Positions 6,490 to 12,544 of a stretch of DNA of 16,127 nt are shown piece by piece. The stretch's first letter is position 1, and every line of letters starts with the position of its first letter. The stretch comes from Planctomycetota bacterium. Lineage in GTDB: Bacteria; Planctomycetota; Phycisphaerae; Tepidisphaerales; Tepidisphaeraceae. The DNA lies in the NCBI GenBank assembly GCA_023417885.1, contig JAEZED010000150.1, positions 1-16,127 of the forward strand, in the 5' to 3' direction. The notes below the pieces were generated by a model. It was not told where the DNA came from and did not search any database. It saw nothing but the letters and a program-made list of their open reading frames with translations. Position numbers and translations under genes: made by a program.

Positions 6490-6515
6490 ACGTCACCGCC
6501 GGCCGATCTTCGACC

Positions 6516-6521
6516 TAAGGT
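6516..6521 (+). promoter_or_regulatory. Possible -10 box before the RDD gene
   Basis: TAAGGT lies 38 nt before the GTG at 6560 and would give a leader of roughly 30 nt. No -35 is clear. The TAA inside it also closes the RDD reading frame upstream, which makes GTG 6560 the first usable start. Confidence 0.2.
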
Positions 6522-6559
6522 AAATCGCGCAGCCCGTTCCATGCGGCTGTTCTCGAAAC

Positions 6560-8113
6560 GTGCCGCACCGATCCCTCATCCTCCGGCTGATCCTGGTCGC
6601 CCCCTGGGTGCTCCTGTGCCTTCCCGTGCCCGCGATGGCGCAGGCGGATCAGCAGGTCGTAGGGCTCGTGACGCACGGCACCGACGGCGGACAGTATCTC
6701 GGGGTCGTCACGCGTCAGCGCAAGAGCGACGGCAGCCTGCTGCCGGTGACGACGATCCGTTTTCGCCCGCTTGCGGGCAAGGCGGATTCCTGGCTCCAGT
6801 ACGCGGAGTTCGACGCGCGCATCCTGGCGCTGGCGGAGTGGGGAGGGGACCTCGCCGTGCTGCTGGAGGCGGGCGGGCCGGATTCCGGCAAGACGCAACT
6901 CCGGTTCGTCCACAATCCGCTGGAGCGCGGGCGCCAGGCGGAGGACGTGCCCGGACCCCGGCTGCCGGCGGGCGTGACAGCGCTGGACATCTCCGGCGGG
7001 GCCGGCGGGGGGCCGCTCCTGGCACTGGCGCGCGAGGAAACCGGCACCGGCGTCTGGGCGCTCACCGGCACGCAATGGAACCGCCTTGCGGATCTGCCGG
7101 AGCGCGTCGCAACCGTCGACCCCGCGGGAATGGACATCGCAGGTCTTCGCCAGCGCGCGCTCCTGGCGGCGCGCGTGGCGCCCGGCACGCTCGCCCTGTA
7201 CGAGGAGGCCGACGGTGCGTGGCGGGAGCTGGGCGAGGTGAGCATCGGCGGCGAAGAGCGCTTCCTCCTGATCGACGGCCCGCAGCTCCGCTCGCCGACG
7301 ATCTACATCTGGGGCGAAGCGGATCGTCTGGTTCAGCTCAAGTCGGCCGACGAGCCTCAATCTGCCGACGTGTCGTTCAACCTCCCGCCGAACCTGAAGG
7401 CGAACCTGGAGGCCGACGACCCGCGCGCCGCGGCGCTGGCGATGGGCTCCATCCGCCTGGAGCGCGCCGCCGTCCGCGGCGAGGAGGGGAAGGGCACGCA
7501 GCCGGTGCTGCTGGAGCTGGCGATCGACCCCGCGACGTTTCAACCGGTGGGAGACGGCAACGCCGTCCCGCTGACCTTTCTGAGCGTCACCGCCGAGGAG
7601 ATGCGCGAGCGCATCATCACGCTGCTGCTGTATGGCCTGCTCGTGGTGGCGCTGGTGGCGGTGCTCCGCCAGCGGCCGCTCCCACCGGCGGACCGGTTGC
7701 GCGACGTGGCGCAGCACCTGGCGCCGCTGCCGCAGCGCGCGGCGGCGGGCATCGTGGACGCGCTGCCCGTGGCGTTCTCCGTCGCGCTCTGGTGGGCGTC
7801 GCAGTCGCGCCTCGGGGGCGCGGGGGAGGCGATCATCCTCGGCGCCGGCGTGCTGGTCTATTTCGCCCACCTCATGGCCGCCGAGGCGGCGACCGGCCGG
7901 TCGCTCGGGAAGGCGATGTTCGGCCTGAAGGTGGTGCGGACCGACGGGAGCGAGGCAGGCCCCGGAGCGATCGTGCTGCGCAACCTTCTGCGTCCGCTGG
8001 ACATACCGACGGCGGGCCTCGGACTGGCCCTGCTCAACCCCCTTCGCCAGCGGCTCGGCGACATGGCTGCGGGCACGACGGTCGTGCTCGTGCGGCCGAA
8101 CCCGGAGAAGTAA
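6560..8113 (+). CDS. Exported protein with C-terminal RDD membrane domain
   Basis: 517 residues from GTG 6560. Residues 1-27 are a signal peptide ending AMA-QA. Residues 30-345 form an extracytoplasmic domain of repeating strands (QYLGVVTRQ, ARILALAEWGGDLAVLLEAG, GVWALTGTQWNRLAD, TLALYEEADGAWRELG) that looks beta-propeller-like, though I cannot name the family. A membrane helix lies at 350-370. Residues 390-510 are an RDD domain: Arg393 and Asp400 in RAAAGIVDALPV, GRSLGKAMFGLKVVR (446-460), and RLGDMAAGTTVV (498-509). RDD proteins are poorly understood membrane proteins, some linked to ion or compound transport. The large sensory-looking ectodomain in front is unusual. A hairpin of GGGCGG (8134-8139) and CCGCCC (8151-8156) lies between this gene and the next. 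Confidence 0.82.
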   Translation: MPHRSLILRLILVAPWVLLCLPVPAMAQADQQVVGLVTHGTDGGQYLGVVTRQRKSDGSLLPVTTIRFRPLAGKADSWLQYAEFDARILALAEWGGDLAVLLEAGGPDSGKTQLRFVHNPLERGRQAEDVPGPRLPAGVTALDISGGAGGGPLLALAREETGTGVWALTGTQWNRLADLPERVATVDPAGMDIAGLRQRALLAARVAPGTLALYEEADGAWRELGEVSIGGEERFLLIDGPQLRSPTIYIWGEADRLVQLKSADEPQSADVSFNLPPNLKANLEADDPRAAALAMGSIRLERAAVRGEEGKGTQPVLLELAIDPATFQPVGDGNAVPLTFLSVTAEEMRERIITLLLYGLLVVALVAVLRQRPLPPADRLRDVAQHLAPLPQRAAAGIVDALPVAFSVALWWASQSRLGGAGEAIILGAGVLVYFAHLMAAEAATGRSLGKAMFGLKVVRTDGSEAGPGAIVLRNLLRPLDIPTAGLGLALLNPLRQRLGDMAAGTTVVLVRPNPEK

Positions 8114-8180
8114 AGGGGCTCGCCGCCAGCCACGGGCGGTTGCCCCGGGGCCGCCCAAAGCGGTAATTGCTACTCAGCCT

Positions 8181-9674
8181 TTGACCGACGACGCCATCCA
8201 TCCCGCCTCGCCCGCGCCCGACGACGGAGAGCCGCGCGATCGCCGCCGCAAGGGGTGGACCGACTGGGCCAAGTTCGCCCTCCGCTGGACGATCGCCATC
8301 GTCGGCATCACCTGGGTCGTCAGCAACCTCACGATCCGCGATCGCGTCCATGTCCTGGAGACGAACGAGGCGGGGGAGCAGATCCTCCTCGATGCCGCCG
8401 TCGCCGAGCCGGCGGACCTGGAGCGCAACGACCACGTCGTCTACGAGCACCCGGAAACGGGCGAACCGACGAGGGCGGAAGTCTCCCAGCTCGTCCACGG
8501 GCCGGATCGCTCCCATATCACGCTCTACACCGCCGAGGGATCCGAGCGCGTGGAGCTTGCGGGCATGCGGCTCGTGGAGACGCCCGGAGCGCGGCGCGGG
8601 CAGTTGCCGCGCGTCGTGTCGCTCTATGTCTTCGAGGGGGACGGCCCGCAGGTGCGCGAGGTCTCGCTTGACCAGACGGGCGGATTCGACCTGAACGTCC
8701 CGCAGCCGCTGGTTCGCGTGGGGCTCGCGAGCATGGTGCGCGACGCCCAGCCGATCCTGCTGACGCTGGCGGTACTGGTCTTCCCGGTCACGCTCATTGC
8801 AACCGGCCTGCGCTGGTGGCGCCTCATGCGCCCGCTCGGCATCGAGATGAGCCTCCGCCGTGCCTACGTGCTCAACATGGTCGGGCTCTTCTACAACACC
8901 TTCATGCTCGGCAGCACGGGGGGCGACTTCATCAAGGCCTACTACGCCGGCAAGCACGCCCGCCCCGGCCAGAAGGCCGCCGCCTGGGTGAGCGTCTTCA
9001 TCGACCGCGTCATCGGACTCATCGTCCTGGTGATCATCGGCGGAACCGCCGCCACCGTCGAGTGGTTCATCCTCACCGACAAGGACTCCGCCGTCGCATA
9101 CTGGTGCCTCCAGATCGCCTGGGCCAGCGCCGCCATCCTCCTTGCGACCGCGGCCGGGCTCTTCGTCGCGCTCCACACGCCCGTCCGCCGCACCATGGGC
9201 CTCAGCGCCGCCGTCAAGCGCATCCCCAGCGACCGCGTGCGCGACTCGCTCCAGAGCGTGTACGACACGATCGACACCTACCGCCGCCAGCCGCGCCTCG
9301 TCCTCGAAGCTTGCCTGCTGACGGTGCCGGTGCATGTCTCCGTGATCATCAGCGCCATGCTGGCCGGCCACGCCTTCGGCCTGCCGATCCCGTGGCCTTA
9401 CTACTTCGTCTGCGTGCCGGTGATCGTGCTGGCGGCGAGCATCCCGATCAGCCCGCAGGGGGCGGGCGTGATGGAGTTCTTCGCGGTGCTGCTGACGCAG
9501 CCGCAGGGGGCGACCGTTTCCCAGGCGTTCGCCCTGGCCCTCTCGATCCGCGCCGTGCAGATCCTGTGGAACCTGACGGGGGGCATCTTCGTGCTCCGCG
9601 GCGGCTACAGCGCCCCGGCGGAGGCGTCGGAGCAGGACGAGCTGCCCGAGTCGCCCGTCTCCGCGGCGGCGTGA
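8181..9674 (+). CDS. Flippase-like membrane protein (LPG synthase TM / YbhN / AglD family)
   Basis: 497 residues from a TTG start. Residues 1-30 are a charged cytosolic tail and 33-50 the first membrane helix. About 135 soluble residues follow (51-185) before the second helix at 190-210. The rest has the family motifs: NTFMLGSTGGDFIKAYYAGKH (239-259), SVFIDRVIGL (271-280) and PISPQGAGVMEFFAVLL (422-438). This domain forms the flippase half of MprF and stand-alone proteins such as YbhN and AglD, which are thought to move lipid-linked molecules across the membrane; no synthase domain is attached here. The long loop after helix 1 is beta-rich and longer than I expect. The substrate is unknown. 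The TTG lacks a clear Shine-Dalgarno site, but no better start exists before helix 1. Confidence 0.87.
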   Translation: MTDDAIHPASPAPDDGEPRDRRRKGWTDWAKFALRWTIAIVGITWVVSNLTIRDRVHVLETNEAGEQILLDAAVAEPADLERNDHVVYEHPETGEPTRAEVSQLVHGPDRSHITLYTAEGSERVELAGMRLVETPGARRGQLPRVVSLYVFEGDGPQVREVSLDQTGGFDLNVPQPLVRVGLASMVRDAQPILLTLAVLVFPVTLIATGLRWWRLMRPLGIEMSLRRAYVLNMVGLFYNTFMLGSTGGDFIKAYYAGKHARPGQKAAAWVSVFIDRVIGLIVLVIIGGTAATVEWFILTDKDSAVAYWCLQIAWASAAILLATAAGLFVALHTPVRRTMGLSAAVKRIPSDRVRDSLQSVYDTIDTYRRQPRLVLEACLLTVPVHVSVIISAMLAGHAFGLPIPWPYYFVCVPVIVLAASIPISPQGAGVMEFFAVLLTQPQGATVSQAFALALSIRAVQILWNLTGGIFVLRGGYSAPAEASEQDELPESPVSAAA

Positions 9675-9745
9675 GGGGAAAGAGGCAGAGGTCCGAGTAC
9701 CGACATCAGAAGGTCGGCGGCATGGGTCGCATCACGGGAGCTGCG

Positions 9746-9762
9746 GCCGCCCCGGGGGCGGC
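9746..9762. terminator. GC-rich hairpin downstream of the flippase gene
   Basis: GCCGCC and GGCGGC pair around a 5-nt centre, 72 nt past the stop at 9674. No T-run follows on either strand, so function as an intrinsic terminator is doubtful. Confidence 0.3.
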
Positions 9763-9794
9763 TGGAAGGTCCCATTCTACCGATCGGAGGTAAG

Positions 9795-9983
9795 CTCCGA
9801 TCGATAGGAGACGACCTCCGATCGACTGGAGGTGAGCTCCGATCGATAGGAGACGAGTTCCGATCGATAGGAGACGACCTCCAATCGATGGGAGATGAGC
9901 TCCGGTCGATAGGAGACGAGCTCCGATCGACCGGCAACGACCGCCGATCGATGGGAGGTAACCGCCGGTCGGGCCCGGATGAG
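9795..9983. repeat. Array of nine 21-bp palindromic repeats
   Basis: Nine head-to-tail units of exactly 21 bp start at 9795, 9816, 9837, 9858, 9879, 9900, 9921, 9942 and 9963, the last degenerate; a partial unit precedes at 9777-9794. Each unit is a near-palindrome, consensus CTCCGATCGATAGGAG (14 of 16 positions symmetric), followed by a 5-bp spacer such as ACGAG or ACGAC. The central TCGA is the best kept part, with GATC in six of the first eight units. No indels occur inside the array. The period equals two helical turns, so all sites face the same side of the DNA. The array ends 57 nt before the GTG at 10041. Confidence 0.93.
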
Positions 9984-10028
9984 CGACTTGCGATTCAACC
10001 TGGATGTTCCGGTAACGCGGGGCGTGTA

Positions 10029-10034
10029 TACGCT
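10029..10034 (+). promoter_or_regulatory. Predicted -10 box, leaderless start at 10041
   Basis: TACGCT ends 6 nt before GTG 10041; the overlapping TATACG (10027-10032) is an alternative hexamer. No Shine-Dalgarno site precedes the GTG. The repeat array ends about 45 nt upstream of this box. Confidence 0.45.
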
Positions 10035-10040
10035 GTGGCG

Positions 10041-10895
10041 GTGACTCATGCCGGCACTGGCCCACTGCTCCTTGGCATCGATCGCCTCGTCGTGCGCGTG
10101 CCGAGCGTGAAGGCGGCGACCGCCTACTACCGCGACGCGCTGCGCCTGCCGCTGGTGCGGGAGGGGCCAGGCTTCGCCACGCTGCGCCTGGGCGACGGCA
10201 AGGAGTTGCTCATCCACGACAGCGACGACCTCCCGGAGGAGGCGGTCTTCCTGCTGGTGGATAACGTGAACGACCTGTACGAGCGGCGGGAGGAGCTTCG
10301 CCTGAAGTTCGCCGGCCGGCCCACGCGGGTCAGCCGCGGCTTCAAGGCGACGGTGAAGGATCCCTTCGGCGCCGTGCTGCTCCTGGTCGATCGCTCGCTC
10401 GAATCGCGCAGCGGCGAGTCGAGCGAGGACATGCGCCCGCCCGATGCCCTCTTCTCCGGGGTCGTGCCGAAGGTGCCGCTGAAGCCGGAGGTGCTCGCGG
10501 CACTCTACGAGAAAGCGGGACGGACGGCCGACGACCTGCCCTACACGCCCCAGTTCGAGCAGGTCTTCGCCGCTTACGCCGCGAGCTTTCCCGAGCCGCA
10601 GCCGGATCGCGCCGAGACATGGCGTCACCTGCTGAACCTGCGCAAGAAGGGGGCGCTGCCCAAGCTCGGCGCCGCCCGCTCGCGCCCGCCCGCGGCCGAC
10701 GAGGCGACGGTCGCGCTGCTCAAGGGGGTGCTGGAGAAGGAGTTCGGCGGGCGGATCGGCCGGCGCGACCGCCTGCCCTACAGCCCGGAGTTCGACCGGA
10801 TCAGCGAAGCCTTCAACCGCGCCCGCGCCGCATCGGGCGATCCGCCGCTCGCGCCCCACCAGCTCTGGCGACTGGTGGCGCTGCTGGCAAAGTGA
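10041..10895 (+). CDS. Glyoxalase/bleomycin-resistance-fold (VOC) protein with duplicated C-terminal module
   Basis: 284 residues from GTG 10041. Residues 10-118 read as a VOC domain: LGIDRLVVRVPSVKAATAYYRDALRLPL (11-38), FATLRLGDGKELLIHD (45-60), VFLLVDNVNDLYERREEL (69-86) and VKDPFGAVLLLVDRS (105-119). The usual first metal ligand (His in DHxxxxV) is Arg15, and the terminal Glu of DPxGxxxEL is absent, so metal-dependent catalysis is doubtful. The C-terminal half has two related segments of about 60 residues: LPYTPQFEQVFAAYA...TWRHLLNLRKKG (166-204) and LPYSPEFDRISEAFN...LWRLVALLAK (245-284). I do not recognise that module. The gene could be read from upstream codons within the repeat array, but the TACGCT box 6 nt before 10041 and the start of homology favour GTG 10041. 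GTG 10035 is also possible. Confidence 0.8.
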   Translation: MTHAGTGPLLLGIDRLVVRVPSVKAATAYYRDALRLPLVREGPGFATLRLGDGKELLIHDSDDLPEEAVFLLVDNVNDLYERREELRLKFAGRPTRVSRGFKATVKDPFGAVLLLVDRSLESRSGESSEDMRPPDALFSGVVPKVPLKPEVLAALYEKAGRTADDLPYTPQFEQVFAAYAASFPEPQPDRAETWRHLLNLRKKGALPKLGAARSRPPAADEATVALLKGVLEKEFGGRIGRRDRLPYSPEFDRISEAFNRARAASGDPPLAPHQLWRLVALLAK

Positions 10896-10947
10896 CCCTC
10901 ACCCTCCAGGGATGGCTACGGGGCCCGGGGTGGGGGGGATTTCACTA

Positions 10948-10964
10948 CCGCCGGATACCGGCGG
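10948..10964. promoter_or_regulatory. Perfect palindrome just upstream of the 10981 promoter
   Basis: CCGCCGG-ATA-CCGGCGG, two perfect 7-bp arms with a 3-bp centre. It ends 4 bp before the predicted -10 box at 10969, covering the region between the -35 and -10 positions. It therefore looks like an operator for a dimeric regulator. A hairpin at the end of the preceding gene's mRNA (stop at 10895) is the alternative. Confidence 0.5.
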
Positions 10965-10968
10965 AGGC

Positions 10969-10974
10969 TAGGCT
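10969..10974 (+). promoter_or_regulatory. Predicted -10 box, leaderless start at 10981
   Basis: TAGGCT ends 6 nt before GTG 10981. If transcription begins at the GTG, the upstream GGAGG (10963-10967) is not in the mRNA and is no ribosome site. Confidence 0.5.
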
Positions 10975-10980
10975 TAGGAC

Positions 10981-12444
10981 GTGAAGCCCGCGAACGTCGT
11001 CACGCTTCTGGTCGCAGCTTCCCTTGCCGTCGCCGTCCCCCTCCCCGGCGGGGCGCAGCCTGCCGATCCGCCCGCGACGCAGCCCACGACACAGCCGGCC
11101 ACCCAGCCGGCGCAGCCGCCCGCCCGGGCGCGCGAACTGCTGACCCAACTGGATCACGCCGAGTACGCGCAGCGGGAGTCGGCGGAAACGGCGCTGCTGG
11201 ACCTGGCCATCGAGACGCCGGGGATGTCGGAGTGGCTCGAGCAGTTGAGCCGGGCGCATCCGAGCCCCGAGGTGCGCACCCGCGTGACGAGCGTGCTGGT
11301 GAAGCTGGAGGAGCACCGCCTGCTCGGGGCGACGAAGGTGACGATCCAGGCGAACGACGTGCATCCCCGGCAGATCGTCGCCGAGCTGGCGCGGCAGGCG
11401 GGCGTGAAGATCGAGTATTGGCCGGAGGATCCGTGGGAGCACGGCGGCGCTCCGGCGGGCGACGTGAGCATCGATATCGACGGCGTGCCGTTCTGGGAAG
11501 CGATTCAGCAGGTTGCCGACCTGACGGGGCTCTATCCCACCGAGCACCAGGGCGCCGCCGCGGGGTCGCTGCTGCTCAGCCCGAGCGGGCAGGCGATGAG
11601 CGTCTCCCCCACGCTCCACCACGGCGCGTTCGCGGTGCAGTTGCGGCGCGTCTACCGCAACCAGAACGCTCACATGGAGCTCGGCGTCGAACCCGGCGGC
11701 GCGATCGGCGGAAACGCCACCACCAACCGCTCCCTGTCGCTGGAGATGCGCATGCTGGTGGAGCCGAAGATCCGGCTCGCCGGCCCGGTCACCCAGCCGA
11801 TCCTGGAAGAGGCGATCGACGAGAACGGCCGCAGCCTGCTGCTCAAGAGCGACCCGCGCGGCGGGGGCCGTGCCTGGTCGCATGCGACGGCGCCGTGGAG
11901 TGTGCAATCCACGTTCGAGCTGGATGCCGACGCGGGGGCGAAAAGCCGGAAGATCGCCCGGCTGCGCGGGCGCGTCGACGCGGAAATCGCCACGAGCGTC
12001 GAGGTGCTGGATCTGAAGGTGGACGACCTGCTCGACATGAAGAAGCTGCGAGTCGATGAACCGCTGACGATCGCCCGGACGTTCACGGTGGGCACGTACC
12101 GGATCGAGGTTGCCACGGCCCGCCGGCCCAGCGAGCAGAACCTCCAGTTCGACCTCGCCCTGGCCGGCCCGGAACTGAGCGACCAGAACCAGGAGACGTG
12201 GATGCGGGCGCAGGCGCTGTTCAACTCCCTCCGGCTGGAGGACGCCGCCGGCCGCGCCTGGCAATCCGGCGGCGGGGGGTTCTCCGGCTTCGAGGAGGGG
12301 GCCGTCAAGGGGACGCGCAGCTTCTACCGGACGGACGAGTCGGTCGGCCAGCCGGCGCGGCTGGTGTGGGAGCTGCCGCTGAAGACGATGAGGGTGAGTA
12401 TCCCGTTTGAATTCACCGAGATTCCCCTGCCGACATGGGAGTGA
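10981..12444 (+). CDS. Exported protein with HEAT-like and secretin-N/STN-like segments
   Basis: 487 residues from GTG 10981. Residues 1-25 are a signal peptide ending GGA-QP. A TQP-repeat linker (32-47) is typical of planctomycete exported proteins. Residues 52-113 (LLTQLDHAEYAQRESAETAL...SPEVRTRVTSVLVKLEEH) look like HEAT-type helices. Residues 118-186 resemble a secretin N0/STN module: TKVTIQANDVHPRQIVAELARQAGVKIEY, then VSIDIDGVPFWEAIQQVADLTGL. The remaining 300 residues form a beta-rich region ending in WELPLKTMRVSIPFEFTEIPLP, which I cannot assign. There is no channel domain. It is probably a periplasmic or outer-membrane assembly or sensing protein. It is followed after a 100-nt gap by another protein with STN-like modules. 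Confidence 0.75.
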   Translation: MKPANVVTLLVAASLAVAVPLPGGAQPADPPATQPTTQPATQPAQPPARARELLTQLDHAEYAQRESAETALLDLAIETPGMSEWLEQLSRAHPSPEVRTRVTSVLVKLEEHRLLGATKVTIQANDVHPRQIVAELARQAGVKIEYWPEDPWEHGGAPAGDVSIDIDGVPFWEAIQQVADLTGLYPTEHQGAAAGSLLLSPSGQAMSVSPTLHHGAFAVQLRRVYRNQNAHMELGVEPGGAIGGNATTNRSLSLEMRMLVEPKIRLAGPVTQPILEEAIDENGRSLLLKSDPRGGGRAWSHATAPWSVQSTFELDADAGAKSRKIARLRGRVDAEIATSVEVLDLKVDDLLDMKKLRVDEPLTIARTFTVGTYRIEVATARRPSEQNLQFDLALAGPELSDQNQETWMRAQALFNSLRLEDAAGRAWQSGGGGFSGFEEGAVKGTRSFYRTDESVGQPARLVWELPLKTMRVSIPFEFTEIPLPTWE

Positions 12445-12509
12445 ACGCCGCCTGGGGGCACGGAAAAGGGATGTCGCAGCCGGTTCCCGCCCGCGGGCCG
12501 TGCGGGCGC

Positions 12510-12537
12510 TTGGATTTGCCGTCGGCAACGTGATAAT
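12510..12537 (+). promoter_or_regulatory. Predicted promoter of the 12545 gene with palindrome in the spacer
   Basis: TTGGAT (12510-12515), a 16-bp spacer and GATAAT (12532-12537) make the best sigma-70-like promoter in the window. GATAAT ends 7 nt before ATG 12545, so the mRNA would be leaderless. The spacer contains TTGCCG-T-CGGCAA (12516-12528), a perfect palindrome with 6-bp arms, placed as an operator would be. Confidence 0.55.
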
Positions 12538-12544
12538 GCCCCGC

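Larger units (their letters stand above)
9675..10040. other. Intergenic region with repeat array, no convincing gene
   Basis: This 366-nt stretch separates the flippase and glyoxalase-fold genes. Its first 100 bases hold two hairpins: CCGAC/GTCGG at 9700-9717 and a GC hairpin at 9746-9762. The middle holds the 21-bp array, and the last part the predicted promoter of the gene at 10041. Open frames cross it on both strands, but they follow from the 21-nt period containing no stop in those frames. Confidence 0.8.

Noticed and set aside
6515..8158. 547-codon open frame on the minus strand over the RDD gene
   Set aside because: Antisense shadow with no motifs; the plus-strand frame has a signal peptide, membrane helices and RDD motifs.
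8034..9371. 445-codon open frame on the minus strand over the flippase gene
   Set aside because: Composition is Asp/Ala/Gly/His-rich with no membrane segments; the sense frame carries all family motifs.
9795..9983. CRISPR array
   Set aside because: Units are contiguous at 21 bp with 5-bp near-constant spacers; there are no unique spacers and no cas genes.
9795..9983. Replication origin
   Set aside because: The palindromes and GATC sites are suggestive, but no DnaA-box cluster, AT-rich unwinding region or dnaA/rep gene is present.
9888..10040. Upstream extension of the glyoxalase-fold protein into the repeat array from ATG 9888
   Set aside because: The added residues are only decayed LRSIGDE repeats, and the -10-like TACGCT 6 nt before GTG 10041 gives a better start.
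9777..10049. Minus-strand frame of about 90 codons reading YRSELVS heptads through the repeat array
   Set aside because: All three minus frames are open over the array because the 21-nt unit has no stop there. The frame begins antisense to the glyoxalase-fold gene and has no start signal or supporting feature.
10963..10967. GGAGG as ribosome binding site for the gene at 10981
   Set aside because: It lies 13 nt from the GTG and upstream of the predicted -10 box, so it is probably not transcribed with this gene.
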